Part shown: positions 18,968 to 28,700 of the stretch, one piece after another | Position numbering within the stretch: position 1 is the stretch's first letter | Layout of the letters: the number at the start of each line of letters is the position of its first letter | DNA from: Amycolatopsis sp. CA-126428 | Lineage (GTDB): Bacteria; Actinomycetota; Actinomycetes; Mycobacteriales; Pseudonocardiaceae | Direction: 5' to 3' | Assembly: GCF_002904335.1 (NCBI RefSeq) | Contig: NZ_PPHF01000037.1 | Span: forward strand, 62,001-126,000 | Length of the DNA stretch: 64,000 nt | Translations under genes and position numbers: made by a program | The notes under the pieces: generated by a model | What the model was told of the DNA's origin: nothing | The model's input: only the letters and a program-made list of their open reading frames with translations | Databases searched by the model: none

Positions 18968-21535
18968 GTGACCACGGAGAACGTACCCGCGAAGCCGCGC
19001 CGGGGAGAGCTGAGGATCTACCTCGGCGCGGCTCCGGGCGTCGGCAAGACCTTCGCCATGCTCGGCGAAGCGCGCCGCCGGCTCGACCGCGGGACCGACG
19101 TCGTCGTCGGGCTGGTGGAGACGCACGGCCGCGAGAAGACCGCGGTGCTCCTGGACGGCCTCGAGATCGTCCCGCGGCGGCACGCCGAGCACCGCGGCCG
19201 CGCGTTCGACGAAATGGACGTCGACGCCGTCCTGGCCCGCGCGCCCGAGGTCGCCGTCATCGACGAACTGGCGCACACCAACGTGCCGGGCTCCCGCAAC
19301 GCCAAGCGCTGGCAGGACGTCGAAGAGCTGCTGGCCGCGGGCATCGACGTGCTGTCGACGGTCAACGTGCAGCACCTGCAGAGCCTCAACGACGTCGTCG
19401 AGCGGATCACCGGCGTCACCCAGCAGGAGACCGTCCCGGACGAGGTCGTCCGCCGCGCCGAACAGCTCGAGCTGGTCGACATCACGCCCGAGGCGCTGCG
19501 GCGGCGGCTCGCGCACGGCAACGTCTACCCGGCCGAGCGGATCGACGCCGCCCTCGGCAACTACTTCCGGCCCGGCAACCTCACCGCCCTCCGGGAACTG
19601 GCGCTGCTCTGGGTGGCCGACCAGGTCGACGTCGCCCTCCAGCGCTACCGCGCCGAGCAGCGGATCACCGACACCTGGGAGGCACGCGAACGCGTCGTCG
19701 CCTCGATCACCGGCGGCCCGGAGAGCGAGACGCTCATCCGCCGGGCCAGCCGGATCGCCACCCGGGCCGGCGCCGAGCTGCAGGTGGTGCACATTCTCAG
19801 TGGCGACGGCCTCGCCGGACGGTATCCCCAAAAAGCGAGCCCGGTCGCGATGGCCCGCTGCCGCAAGCTCGCCGAGGAGGTGGGGGCGACGTTCCACACC
19901 GTGGTCGGCGACGACGTCCCGGGCGCCCTGCTGGATTTCGCCCGCGGCGTCAACGCGACCCAGCTGATCATCGGGACCTCGCGGCGGTCCCGGGTGGCGC
20001 GGCTGTTCGACGAGGGCATCGGCGCTTCCGTGGTCCGGCGGTCGGGCCCGATCGACGTGCACATGGTCACCCACTCCGAGGCCGGCGGGCGCCTGCGGAC
20101 CGGGCTGATCGCGAGCCCGCTGGGGTTCTCGCGGCTGGTGACGGGCTGGGTGCTGGGCGTCGTGCTGCCGGTGCTGGTCACCCTGGTCGGCGTCTTCGTG
20201 CCGAGCGGGCTCGACTTCGCCACCGACGTCATCGCCTACGTCCTGGTCACGGTCATCGTCGCCCTGGTCGGCGGCCTCGGCCCGGCGCTGGTCGCGGCCG
20301 TGCTCGGCGCGGGCCTGCTCAACTTCTTCTTCACGCCGCCGCTGTACACGCTCAACGTGCACACCCCGCAGAACCTGGTGACGCTGATCGCGATGGTCGT
20401 GGTCGCGGTGCTGGTCGCGCTGGTCGTCGACCAGGCCGCGCGCCGGGCCGCGCAGGCCGCGCGGGCCCGGACCGAAGCCGCGCTGCTGGCCTCCTACGCC
20501 CGGACCGTGCTCACCCACGCGAACCCGATCGAGCGGCTGCTGGCGAAGGTCCGCGAGAACTTCGCCTTGACGTCGGTGACCCTGCTGGAGAAGCAGGACG
20601 GCGTGTGGCAGTGCGTGGCGACCGTGGGGGACCACCCCTGCGCCGACCCGGACGAGGCCGACGTCGACATCGCCGTCACCGCCGACGTCCACCTGACCCT
20701 GCGCGGGCGGGCGCTGCCGGCGGCCGACCGGCGGGTGCTGGAAGCCGTGGCCGGCCAGGCGCTGCTGGCCCTGCGCCAGCAGCGGATGGCGGCCGCGGCG
20801 GCACGCGCCGAACGCAAGGCCGAGGCGACCGAGCTGCGCACGACGCTGCTGTCCGCGGTCGGGCACGACCTGCGGACGCCGCTGACGTCGATCAAGGCCT
20901 CGATCGGCAGCCTGCGTGCCGAGGATCTGGAGTTGTCCGAAGAGGACACCGCGGAGCTCATGGAGGCCATCGAGCTGTCGGCCGACCGGCTGGCGGGGCT
21001 GATCGACAACCTCCTGGACTCGTCGCGGCTGGCCACCGGGGCGGTCCGCCCGCACCTGCGGCCGGTGGGCTACGACGAGGTCGTCGCGCACGCGCTGTCC
21101 ACTGTGGACGGCTCGGACGACGTCGTGGTCGCGGTCGACGACCAGCTCCCCTCGGTGCTGGCCGACCCCGGCCTGCTGGAACGGGTGGTGGCGAACGTGC
21201 TGGACAACGCGCTGCGCCACGGTGCCGGCGAAAGCGGTGGCGCACCGGTGTCGGCCCGGGCCAGTGCGCACTCCGGCCAGGTCGAGCTGCGGATCGTCGA
21301 CCACGGCAAGGGACTGCGCAAGGGGGCCGCGGATTCGGCGTTCGCGCCGTTCCAACGGCTCGGCGGTGACCGCGATACGACGCCGGGCGTCGGGCTGGGG
21401 CTGTCGGTGGCGAGGGGGTTCACCGAGGCGATGGGCGGCACGATCCGCGCCGAGGACACCCCGGGCGGCGGGCTCACGGTCGTGGTTTCCCTGCCCGCGT
21501 TCAGTGTCGAGCTCGAAGAGAAGGGGGTGCGATGA
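18968..21535 (+). CDS. kdpD: Osmosensitive K+ sensor histidine kinase KdpD
   Basis: 855 residues. The N-terminal KdpD domain has Walker A GAAPGVGKT at 20-28, followed by a universal-stress-protein-like domain (about 245-370), four clustered membrane helices (about 395-495) and a GAF-like segment. The kinase core has the phospho-accepting H633 in HDLRTPLTS and N/G boxes VLDNALRHG and GLGLSVARG. It senses K+ limitation and phosphorylates KdpE. I chose GTG 18968, 4 bp after the kdpC stop. The stop overlaps kdpE by 4 bp. Confidence 0.96.
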   Translation: MTTENVPAKPRRGELRIYLGAAPGVGKTFAMLGEARRRLDRGTDVVVGLVETHGREKTAVLLDGLEIVPRRHAEHRGRAFDEMDVDAVLARAPEVAVIDELAHTNVPGSRNAKRWQDVEELLAAGIDVLSTVNVQHLQSLNDVVERITGVTQQETVPDEVVRRAEQLELVDITPEALRRRLAHGNVYPAERIDAALGNYFRPGNLTALRELALLWVADQVDVALQRYRAEQRITDTWEARERVVASITGGPESETLIRRASRIATRAGAELQVVHILSGDGLAGRYPQKASPVAMARCRKLAEEVGATFHTVVGDDVPGALLDFARGVNATQLIIGTSRRSRVARLFDEGIGASVVRRSGPIDVHMVTHSEAGGRLRTGLIASPLGFSRLVTGWVLGVVLPVLVTLVGVFVPSGLDFATDVIAYVLVTVIVALVGGLGPALVAAVLGAGLLNFFFTPPLYTLNVHTPQNLVTLIAMVVVAVLVALVVDQAARRAAQAARARTEAALLASYARTVLTHANPIERLLAKVRENFALTSVTLLEKQDGVWQCVATVGDHPCADPDEADVDIAVTADVHLTLRGRALPAADRRVLEAVAGQALLALRQQRMAAAAARAERKAEATELRTTLLSAVGHDLRTPLTSIKASIGSLRAEDLELSEEDTAELMEAIELSADRLAGLIDNLLDSSRLATGAVRPHLRPVGYDEVVAHALSTVDGSDDVVVAVDDQLPSVLADPGLLERVVANVLDNALRHGAGESGGAPVSARASAHSGQVELRIVDHGKGLRKGAADSAFAPFQRLGGDRDTTPGVGLGLSVARGFTEAMGGTIRAEDTPGGGLTVVVSLPAFSVELEEKGVR

Positions 21536-22230
21536 GCGACCCGGGTGCCACCGTGCTGGTGGTGGACGACGAGCCGCAGATCGTGCGGGCCCTGCGGATC
21601 AACCTGACCGCCCGCGGTTACAAGGTGATCACCGCGCACGACGGGACGGCTGCGTTGAAAGCGGTGGCGGAGACCAAGCCCGACGTGGTGGTGCTGGACC
21701 TCGGCCTGCCCGACCTCGACGGCACCGAGGTGATCGCGGGCCTGCGCGGCTGGACGACGGTCCCGATCATCGTCCTTTCGGCGCGCGGCGACTCGGCGGA
21801 CAAGGTCGAGGCCCTCGACGCGGGCGCCGACGACTACGTGACGAAGCCGTTCGGCATGGACGAGCTGCTGGCCCGGCTGCGCGCGGCGGTCCGCCGCTCG
21901 GCGGTGGCGGGCGCGGACGGCGCGGACGCGGTGGTGGACACGGCGTCGTTCAGCGTGGACCTGGCGGCGAAGAAGGTCCGCCGCCACGACGGCGTGGAGG
22001 TCCACCTGACGAAGACGGAGTGGGGCGTGCTGGAGCTGCTGGTCCGCAACCGCGGCCGGCTGGTGGCGCAGAAGCAGCTCCTGCACGAGGTGTGGGGCCC
22101 GTCGTACGAGACGGAGTCGCACTACCTGCGGGTGTACCTGGCCCAGCTGCGGCGCAAGCTCGAACGGGAGCCCTCCCGGCCCCGGCACCTGCTCACCGAA
22201 CCGGGGATGGGGTACCGCTTCGAGGTTTAG
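21532..22230 (+). CDS. kdpE: Response regulator KdpE
   Basis: 232 residues, of the OmpR/PhoB class. The receiver domain has acidic pair D12/D13, phospho-acceptor D56 in VVLDLGLPD and the conserved lysine in VTKPFG. The C-terminal winged helix ends in the usual GMGYRF(E) motif. It is coupled to kdpD by ATGA overlap. It should activate the kdp operon, plausibly through the repeats at 14351-14400. Confidence 0.95.
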   Translation: MSDPGATVLVVDDEPQIVRALRINLTARGYKVITAHDGTAALKAVAETKPDVVVLDLGLPDLDGTEVIAGLRGWTTVPIIVLSARGDSADKVEALDAGADDYVTKPFGMDELLARLRAAVRRSAVAGADGADAVVDTASFSVDLAAKKVRRHDGVEVHLTKTEWGVLELLVRNRGRLVAQKQLLHEVWGPSYETESHYLRVYLAQLRRKLEREPSRPRHLLTEPGMGYRFEV

Positions 22231-22259
22231 CCGGTGCCCGGGCCGGGTTCTTCCCGGAG

Positions 22260-22487
22260 ATGGACGGGTCGAAAACGTGGCTGCTCGGCGGTGAGCGCAT
22301 CCCGCCGGTGATCGTGCTGACGCTGGCGGTGGGCGCGACCTTCGGCGCGCTCGGCTGGCTCTTCACCGCCTTCGAGGGCGGCGCCGGCTGGGCGACGTGG
22401 CTGCGCGTCGCGGCGGCCGGCGCCGGTGCCCTGCTGACGGTCTACCTGTGGGCGCTGGTCGCCCACCGGCTGCGGCGCCGCGTCTAG
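22260..22487 (+). CDS. Small two-span membrane protein downstream of kdpE
   Basis: 75 residues starting at ATG 22260. Two hydrophobic helices lie at about 17-39 and 47-68, and the tail is basic (HRLRRRV). GGAG abuts the ATG, which is too close for ideal spacing, so the start is uncertain; no better start exists in frame. It follows kdpE by 29 bp and may be cotranscribed. No family was recognised. Confidence 0.6.
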   Translation: MDGSKTWLLGGERIPPVIVLTLAVGATFGALGWLFTAFEGGAGWATWLRVAAAGAGALLTVYLWALVAHRLRRRV

Positions 22488-22491
22488 ATCC

Positions 22492-22512
22492 AGCCGGTTC
22501 TAGAACCCGGCT
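22492..22512. terminator. Inverted repeat between convergent genes
   Basis: AGCCGG(G)TTCTAGAACC(C)GGCT, a near-perfect 20-bp inverted repeat with one bulged base, lies in the 25-bp gap between the small membrane protein and the monooxygenase-like gene. TCTAGA motifs flank it on both sides. It probably serves as a bidirectional terminator. Confidence 0.45.
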
Positions 22513-23652
22513 CTAGAACCAGAAGGTCGGCTGCTCGATCCCGAACCGCAGCTTCGCGTACCGCTTGGACGCCGCGGCCGAGAAGTAGATGTGCTGCGCC
22601 GCCGCGTGGAGGTCCCGGAAGCAGCGCTGCATCGGCTGGTCCGCGTGCAGCGCGCCCGCGCCCGCGTAGCCGAATGCGAGGTCCACCGCGCTCAGCGAAG
22701 CCCGCATCGCCTGCTGGGTCGCCAGCAGGAACTGGCCGCGCTGCCGGACGTCCGGGACGTCACCCGCGCACGCGGTGTCCCACAGCTCGCCGAGGGCCTC
22801 GAAGACGAACGCGCGTGCCGAGCGCAGCCGCCCTTCCGCGCGGGTCAGGACGAGCTGGACGTCGCCGTCCTCGGCGATCGGGCCCGGGCCCGGCGGGCGG
22901 AACTTGGCCGGCGCGAACGCGGTGAACTCGTCCAGCGCGCGCCGGGCGATGCCGAGCGGCACGCCCGCGAACATCGTGCCGATCAGCGTGAAGAACGGGA
23001 ACCGCCACAGCGGCCCGTCGTGGCGCGCCGGGTTCGTGAACGGCGAAATCGTGTGCTCCCCGGCCACGACCGTGTCGATCTCGACGTCGTGGCTGCCGGT
23101 GCCGCGCAGGCCGCTGACGTCCCAGTTCTCGACCACCAGCACCTCGGCGGCGGGCACCGCGGCGAGCCGCCAGTCCCGCGGGTCGCTGCCGGCGAAGCCG
23201 CCGTTGAAGAACAGGTCCGTGTGCGGGCTGCCGCTGCAGAACCCCCACCGGCCGGCGAGGGAGAACTTGCCGGCGCCGTCCGGGGTGAGGCGGCCCATCG
23301 GCGCGAACACACCGCCGCCGATCGGGTCGAGGGTGCCGGCCACGAGGTCCGCCGCGACGGCCGGGTCCAGCCAGGCGAGGAACGCCGAGCCGTTGCCGAT
23401 GGTGATCGTCCAGCCCGCCGAGCCGTCCGCGCGCGAAAGCTCCTCGACCGTCTCGACGATCGTGGCGGGTGGCAGCTCCTGCCCGCCGAGGCCGCGCGGC
23501 GTCGCCAGGCGGAAGAGCCCGGCTTCGCGGGCCCGCTCGACGAGGTCGCGAGGCAGGGTCCGGAGCTGCTCGGCTTCGACGGCCCGCGCGCTCAGCTCGG
23601 GCGCGAGCTCCCGCGCGGCGGTCACGGCGTCGGTGGTGGCTTGTTCCATCAT
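22513..23652 (-). CDS. Acyl-CoA dehydrogenase-like flavin monooxygenase
   Basis: 379 residues with the acyl-CoA dehydrogenase fold: an N-terminal helical domain with SRADGSAGWTI (about 73-83), a central beta domain and a C-terminal four-helix domain. The order and the weak conservation of the dehydrogenase glutamate suggest the FMNH2/FADH2-dependent hydroxylase branch (HsaA/HpaB C-like oxygenases) rather than a true dehydrogenase. GAGGGGG precedes the ATG. It is divergent from a TetR gene across a palindrome, so it is probably the repressor's target. The substrate is unknown; no reductase partner is nearby. Confidence 0.75.
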   Translation of the reverse strand: MMEQATTDAVTAARELAPELSARAVEAEQLRTLPRDLVERAREAGLFRLATPRGLGGQELPPATIVETVEELSRADGSAGWTITIGNGSAFLAWLDPAVAADLVAGTLDPIGGGVFAPMGRLTPDGAGKFSLAGRWGFCSGSPHTDLFFNGGFAGSDPRDWRLAAVPAAEVLVVENWDVSGLRGTGSHDVEIDTVVAGEHTISPFTNPARHDGPLWRFPFFTLIGTMFAGVPLGIARRALDEFTAFAPAKFRPPGPGPIAEDGDVQLVLTRAEGRLRSARAFVFEALGELWDTACAGDVPDVRQRGQFLLATQQAMRASLSAVDLAFGYAGAGALHADQPMQRCFRDLHAAAQHIYFSAAASKRYAKLRFGIEQPTFWF

Positions 23653-23678
23653 GGTCAGCGCCCCCTCAGGGTGTCATG

Positions 23679-23701
23679 ATAGATGTTCATCTATTAGATA
23701 G
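23679..23701. promoter_or_regulatory. TetR-type operator
   Basis: A perfect palindrome ATAGATG-TT-CATCTAT lies at 23679-23694. A second smaller one, CTAT-TAG-ATAG, overlaps it at 23691-23701. It sits in the 65-bp gap between the divergent monooxygenase-like and tetR genes, the usual place for autoregulatory TetR binding. Confidence 0.75.
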
Positions 23702-23717
23702 AGGAGTCTCTACTCAA

Positions 23718-24359
23718 ATGGACGGGCCTGTCAAGCGTCGTTACGACACGTCGCGGCGTCAGGAGCAGGCGCGCGAGAACCGCCGCCGGATCCTGGCGGC
23801 GGCGTCGGCGCTCTTCCGGGAGAAGGGGTACGCGGGGACCTCGATGCCCGAGGTGGCGAAGGCCGCCGGCGTCGCCGTGCAGACCGTCTACAAGGCGTTC
23901 GCCAACAAGGCGACGCTGCTCAAGGCCGTCTTCGACGTCACGGTCGCCGGCGACGACGAAGACATCCCCATCGCCGGCCGTGACTTCATCGCCGAGATCC
24001 GGGCCGAGCCGGACGCGGTGCGGAAGATCGAGTTGTACTTCGGCCACCTGGCGGGCACCGCGCCCGAGGTCTTCCCGGTGCAGCTCCTGGCCCGGGACGC
24101 GGCCGCCGCCGACCCCGCGGCCGACGAGGTGTGGGCGCAGATGCGCCGGGAGATGTTGACGGCGATGACGTACTTCTCGGCCGAGCTGCTGGGCACCGGG
24201 CAGGTCAAGCCGGGCCTGAGCGCCGACGACGTCCGCGACATCCTGTGGACCTACCACGGCCCCGAGCAGTACGAACTGCTCTGCCTCGAGCGCGAGTGGT
24301 CCCCGGAGCGCTACGGGCAGTTCCTGCGCGACGCGGTGGTCGCGGCTGTCCTGGCCTAG
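23718..24359 (+). CDS. TetR-family transcriptional regulator
   Basis: 213 residues. The N-terminal TetR helix-turn-helix (about 18-63) contains ILAAASALFREKGYAGTSM and VAVQTVYKAFANKATLL. The ligand domain is acidic and not assignable. ATG 23718 follows GAGGAG at 23701-23706 (11-nt spacing). The final codons and stop lie inside the 5' arm of the following terminator stem. Confidence 0.88.
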   Translation: MDGPVKRRYDTSRRQEQARENRRRILAAASALFREKGYAGTSMPEVAKAAGVAVQTVYKAFANKATLLKAVFDVTVAGDDEDIPIAGRDFIAEIRAEPDAVRKIELYFGHLAGTAPEVFPVQLLARDAAAADPAADEVWAQMRREMLTAMTYFSAELLGTGQVKPGLSADDVRDILWTYHGPEQYELLCLEREWSPERYGQFLRDAVVAAVLA

Positions 24360-24396
24360 GCCTAAGTGCCTCAGCCTTGGGGCACTTAGGCCTAGG
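24355..24396. terminator. Long perfect stem-loop, bidirectional terminator
   Basis: A 16-bp perfect stem (24355-24370 with 24381-24396) is extended by three more pairs toward a GCCT loop. It separates the converging tetR and Pro/Thr-rich protein genes. The tetR TAG at 24357-24359 is inside the stem, and the other gene ends at 24409. Confidence 0.85.
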
Positions 24397-24408
24397 GTGT
24401 GGTTATCC

Positions 24409-25017
24409 CTACCCCGCGGTGCGGGGGCCGGTCGTGCTCGACGAGGGGGCACCGGCCGAGCTGGAACCGCCGCCGCTCGGCGACGGCGTCGTGGTCGGAG
24501 TGGTCGGGGTGGTCGGCGTCGTCGCCGGTGGCTTCGGGTCCGAGTCCGTCGGGGTTGGGGTCGTCGTCGCCGGCGGCGGCGGCGGGACCGGGGGCGGGTT
24601 GCCGCCGGTGTCGATGCGCGGCGGCGGGGGCGGCGACGGCTGGGTGACGACCGTGGTGGTCGTCTTGCCGTCCGGGCTCACGGACACGACCGTCGTCGGT
24701 GCGCTCGGCGACGTCGGGTTCGACGTGGCCGGGGCTCCGCTGGACGAGGTCGCCGGGTCGCTCGGCGACGGCGTGGCCGGCAGGGTCCGCACCCCGGCCG
24801 GGACGGTGCCCTGGCCGCCGGGGCCGCCCGTGCCGCCCGCGGTGGTGGCGGGGATCGGCCCGGCGAGCTCGGCCACGGCGGCGAACGCGGTCGCGACGAC
24901 CAGCCCGGCCACGCCGAGCACGACGTACCCGGTGCGGTTCGGTTTGCTGCTCTTGGGCGGCGCGGTGTCGATCCTGGTGATCCGAGAGCTCGAATCCGAC
25001 CCGGCGGGGCGGGGCAT
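24409..25017 (-). CDS. Pro/Thr/Ser-rich single-span membrane protein
   Basis: 202 residues. A basic N-terminus of about 30 residues is followed by one membrane helix (about 32-54, GYVVLGVAGLVVATAFAAVAEL). The remainder is low-complexity extracytoplasmic sequence: TTVVSVSPDGKTTTTVV, a six-proline run and (TPT)n-type repeats. AAGGAG lies 6 nt before ATG 25017. It looks like a cell-wall-spanning stalk protein; no catalytic domain is seen. Five tandem repeats lie just upstream of its start. Confidence 0.7.
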   Translation of the reverse strand: MPRPAGSDSSSRITRIDTAPPKSSKPNRTGYVVLGVAGLVVATAFAAVAELAGPIPATTAGGTGGPGGQGTVPAGVRTLPATPSPSDPATSSSGAPATSNPTSPSAPTTVVSVSPDGKTTTTVVTQPSPPPPPRIDTGGNPPPVPPPPPATTTPTPTDSDPKPPATTPTTPTTPTTTPSPSGGGSSSAGAPSSSTTGPRTAG

Positions 25018-25038
25018 ACGGGGCTCCTTGGGGAAGGG

Positions 25039-25115
25039 GAGGCGGCACAGCTTCGAGGCGGCACAGCTTTGAGGCGGCACAGCTTGAGATGGCACAGCTT
25101 TTAGGCGGCACAGCG
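25039..25115. repeat. Five tandem 15-16-bp repeats upstream of the Pro/Thr-rich gene
   Basis: Units of GAGGCGGCACAGCTT start at 25039, 25055 and 25071 (identical), then a diverged unit at 25086 (GAGATGGCACAGCTT) and a partial one at 25102 (TAGGCGGCACAGC). The period is 16, 16, 15, 16 bp. They lie 22 bp upstream of the 25017 start codon, so probably in its 5' untranslated region or promoter. The gap up to the acylphosphatase start (25116-25284) shows no other gene. Confidence 0.9.
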
Positions 25116-25284
25116 ATGACACGGCGAGGTCGTGAACGGGAGCGCTGGTGCTGATGGAGCAGTGCGCCCACGGCGGGGGAGTGACCTCGGCGGGGAGATT
25201 ATCACCGGCGTGCGGGTATTCGCCCAGGTAGTGGCCTTGATCCGTTACTGTGCGCGGTCGGTTGACGCGGAAGGGAGGAATGGC

Positions 25285-25572
25285 GTGAGTGAGGAAGAAA
25301 CCCACACCCGGCTGACGGCGTGGGTGCGGGGCCGGGTTCAGGGTGTCGGTTTCCGCTGGTGGACGCGCAGCCGTGCGCTGGAGCTCGGCCTGGTCGGGAG
25401 CGCGAGCAATCTGGGCGACGGCCGTGTCGAGGTGATAGCGGAGGGTAGTCGAGACCACTGTCAGCGGCTGTTAGCGGCGTTACGGTCGGGAGAATCACCC
25501 GGAAGTGTGGAGCACGTCGCCGAGCGCTGGTCCGACCCGAAAGGGGGACTCAGCGGCTTCGTCGAGCGGTAG
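25285..25572 (+). CDS. acyP: Acylphosphatase
   Basis: 95 residues. The active-site loop GRVQGVGFRWW (about 15-25, with the phosphate-binding arginine R23) and the catalytic asparagine in SASNLGDGRVEV (about 39-50) are complete. It hydrolyses acyl phosphates in the cytoplasm. GGGAGG precedes GTG 25285 by 6 nt. The gene immediately precedes smc, a conserved actinobacterial neighbourhood. Confidence 0.95.
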   Translation: MSEEETHTRLTAWVRGRVQGVGFRWWTRSRALELGLVGSASNLGDGRVEVIAEGSRDHCQRLLAALRSGESPGSVEHVAERWSDPKGGLSGFVER

Positions 25573-25651
25573 CGCGGGCTTGGTCCGTCCGGGGGCGGTG
25601 GGGCTCGTGGTGTTGCTGAGGCCGGCGCGGATGTGCTAGGCGCGCCGAGGA

Positions 25652-25683
25652 GGGGGCGCGTCCGGCACCCCCCGGACGCCCCC
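25652..25683. terminator. GC hairpin between acyP and smc
   Basis: GGGGGCGCGTCCGG (25652-25665) pairs with CCGGACGCCCCC (25672-25683), with one bulged C. It could terminate acyP transcription. A possible -10 (TAGCCT, 25687-25692) for smc follows directly. The remaining intergenic bases show nothing else. Confidence 0.6.
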
Positions 25684-25739
25684 GGGTAGCCTGGGACGAT
25701 TGAACCGCCAGTACCGGCAGCCAGAGGGGTCAGCACCCA

Positions 25740-28700
25740 GTGCACCTGAAAAGCCTGACGCTCAAGGGCTTCAAGTCCTTCGCCTCGGCCACCACGCTGC
25801 GCTTCGAACCGGGCATCACCTGCGTGGTCGGCCCGAACGGCTCGGGCAAGTCCAACGTGCTGGACGCGCTGCGCTGGGTCATGGGCACCCAGGGCGCCAA
25901 GGACCTGCGCGGCGGCAAGATGGAGGACGTCATCTTCGCCGGCACCGCGGGCCGCGCCCCGCTCGGCCGCGCCGAGGTCACCCTCACCATCGACAACGCC
26001 GACGGCGCGCTCCCCATCGAGTACTCCGAGGTCTCGATCACCCGCCGGATGTTCCGCGACGGCGCGAGCGAGTACGAGATCAACGGCGACCGCTGCCGCC
26101 TGATGGACGTCCAGGAACTGCTGTCGGACTCCGGCATCGGCCGCGAGATGCACGTCATCGTCGGCCAGGGCCAGCTCTCGGCCATCCTCGAGTCCAAGCC
26201 CGAAGAGCGCCGCGCCTTCATCGAAGAGGCCGCCGGCGTCCTCAAGCACCGCAAGCGCAAGGAACAGACCCTGCGCAAGCTGGCCAACATGCAGGGCAAC
26301 CTCGACCGCCTCGGTGACTTGACGACCGAGCTGCGCCGCCAGCTCAAGCCGCTGGGCAAGCAGGCCGAGATCGCCCGCAAGGCCCAGTCGGTGCAGTCCG
26401 AGCTGCGCGACTCCCGGCTGCGCCTGCTCGCCGACGACCTGGTCACCCAGCGCGACGCCCTCGCCCGCGAAGAGGCCGACGAGAAGACGGCCCGCGCGCG
26501 CCGCGCCGAAGTCGAACAGACCCTCGAGATCGTCTCGGCCGAAGAAGCCGAGCTGGAAGCCTCGCTCGCCGAGGATGCGCCGCTGCTGCAGACCGCCCAG
26601 GAGACCTGGTACAAGCTGTCCGCGCTGACCGAACGCCTGCGCGGCACCGTCCGCCTCGCGATCGAGCGCCAGCGGCACCTGTCGGCCGACGTGTCGACGT
26701 CGACCGGCGGCCGCGACCCCGAAGAGCTCCTCGAAGAGGCCGAGCGCGTCGCCGAGCAGGAAGAAGAGCTCAACGAGGCCGTCATGGAGGCCCGCGAGCT
26801 GCTCGCCCAGACGATTCTGCGCCGCGAAGACCTCGAACAGCGCGTCCAGGCCGCCGAGCGCGCGCACTGGGCCGCCGTCCGCGCGATCGCCGACCGCCGC
26901 GAGGGCATGGCCAAGCTGACCGGCCAGGTCGAGGCGCTGCGCAGCAAGAACGGCGCCACCTCCGACGAGATCGACCGCCTCAGCGTCTCCCTCGAAGAGG
27001 CCGCCGAGCGCGCCGAGATCGCGGTCGAAGAACTCGAGATGGCGAAGGCCGAGGGTGGCGTCGAGGAGTCCGACGACGCCGGCCTGATGGACCGCCACGA
27101 CCGCGCGGTCGAGGCCAACAACGCGGCCAAGGCACGCGTCGAAGAGCTGGTCAAGGCCGAGCGCGCGGCCGAGCGCGAGATCGCGTCGGAGAAGGCGCGC
27201 GTCGAGGCGCTGTCCATGGGGCTCAAGCGCAAGGACGGCGCGGGCGCGCTGCTCGGCGCGTCCTACGAACTGCCGGGCCTGCTCGGCTCGGTCGCCGCGC
27301 TGCTCACCGTCGAGCCCGGCCACGAAGTCGCGCTGGCCGCGGCCCTCGGCCCGGTGGCCGACGCCGTCGCCGTGACCGGCGGCGAAGACGCCCTGCGGGC
27401 GCTGAAGTACCTGAAGGAAACGGACTCCGGCCGCGCGGGCATCCTGCTCGGCGGCCCCGAATCCACTGTGGACACGGCTGCGTGGCCGTCGCTGCCGGAA
27501 GGCGCGCGCTGGGCCCGCGAAGTCGTCACCGCGCCGCCGCAGCTGCGGCCCGCCGTCGAGCAGGCCCTAGACAGGCTGGCCCTGGTCCGCGACCTCGACG
27601 CGGCGCGTCACCTGGTGGCGGTGCACCCGGAGGTCCGGGCGGTCACCGCCGAGGGCGACGTCTTCGGTGCCCGCTGGGCGATCGGCGGCTCCGGCAAGCG
27701 CGAGAGCGTGATCGAGGTCCAGGCCGCCGTCGACGAGGCCGGGGAGCGGCTCCGCCTGGCCGAGCGCTCGCTGGAGCGGTACGCGGCCGAGCTGGAAGGC
27801 GCCCGCGCCGAGCAGCAGGCGCGTCGCGAAGAGGTCTCGCAGGCCAAGGACGCGCTCGGCGAGGCGAAGGTCCGCAAGGCGCGCTCGTCGGAGCGGCTCA
27901 ACCGGATGCAGCAGGCCGCCCGCCAGGCCCAAGCCGAGGTCGAGCGGCTGTCCGGGCAGCGCGCGAAAGTCGAGCAGAGCCGCGTCCAGGCGCTGGCCCA
28001 GCTCGCCGAGCTGGAAGAGCGGCTCGCCGCCGTCGCGGAGCAGCCCGTCGAAGACGACCCGGACACCGCCGAACGCGACCAGGCCGTCGAAGAGCTGGCC
28101 GTCGTGCGGCAGGAGGAGATGGAAGCGCGGCTCGCGCAGCGCACCTCCGAAGAGCGCGCCCGCAGCATCGCGGGCAAGGCCGAAGGCCTCCGCCGGGCCG
28201 CGCACGCCGAGCAGCAGGCCCGCGAACGCGCCGAGCGCGCCGCCGCGGCCCGCAAGCGCGGCGCCGGGATCGCCAACGCCGTCGTCGACGCCGGCGAGCT
28301 CGCGCTGGAACGCATCGAGCACTCGGTCCAGCGCGCCGCCACCGAACGCGACCAGGTCCAGGCCCGCCGCCAGAGCCGCGAGCAGGCCCTGACCGGCGTC
28401 CGCGCCAAGGTCCGCGAGCTCACCGGCGAGCTGGAGAAGCTGACCGACGCCGTCCACCGCGACGAGGTGCTGCGCGCCGAGCAGCGGCTGCGGCTGGAGA
28501 CCCTGGAAGCGAAGATCGCCGAGGACTTCGGCATGGGCCTCGAGGACCTCGTCCGCGAGTACGGCCCGGACGTCCCGGTGCCGCCGAGCGCGGGCGAGAT
28601 GGCCGAGTACGAGGCGGCCAAGGATCGCGGCGAAGACGTCACCCCGCCGCCGCCGATGCCCTACGACCGCGACACCCAGGCCCGCCGCGCCAAGCGCGCC

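Noticed and set aside
25039..25115. Tandem repeats considered as a CRISPR array
   Set aside because: Units are contiguous with no spacers, only 15-16 bp long, and no cas genes are present.
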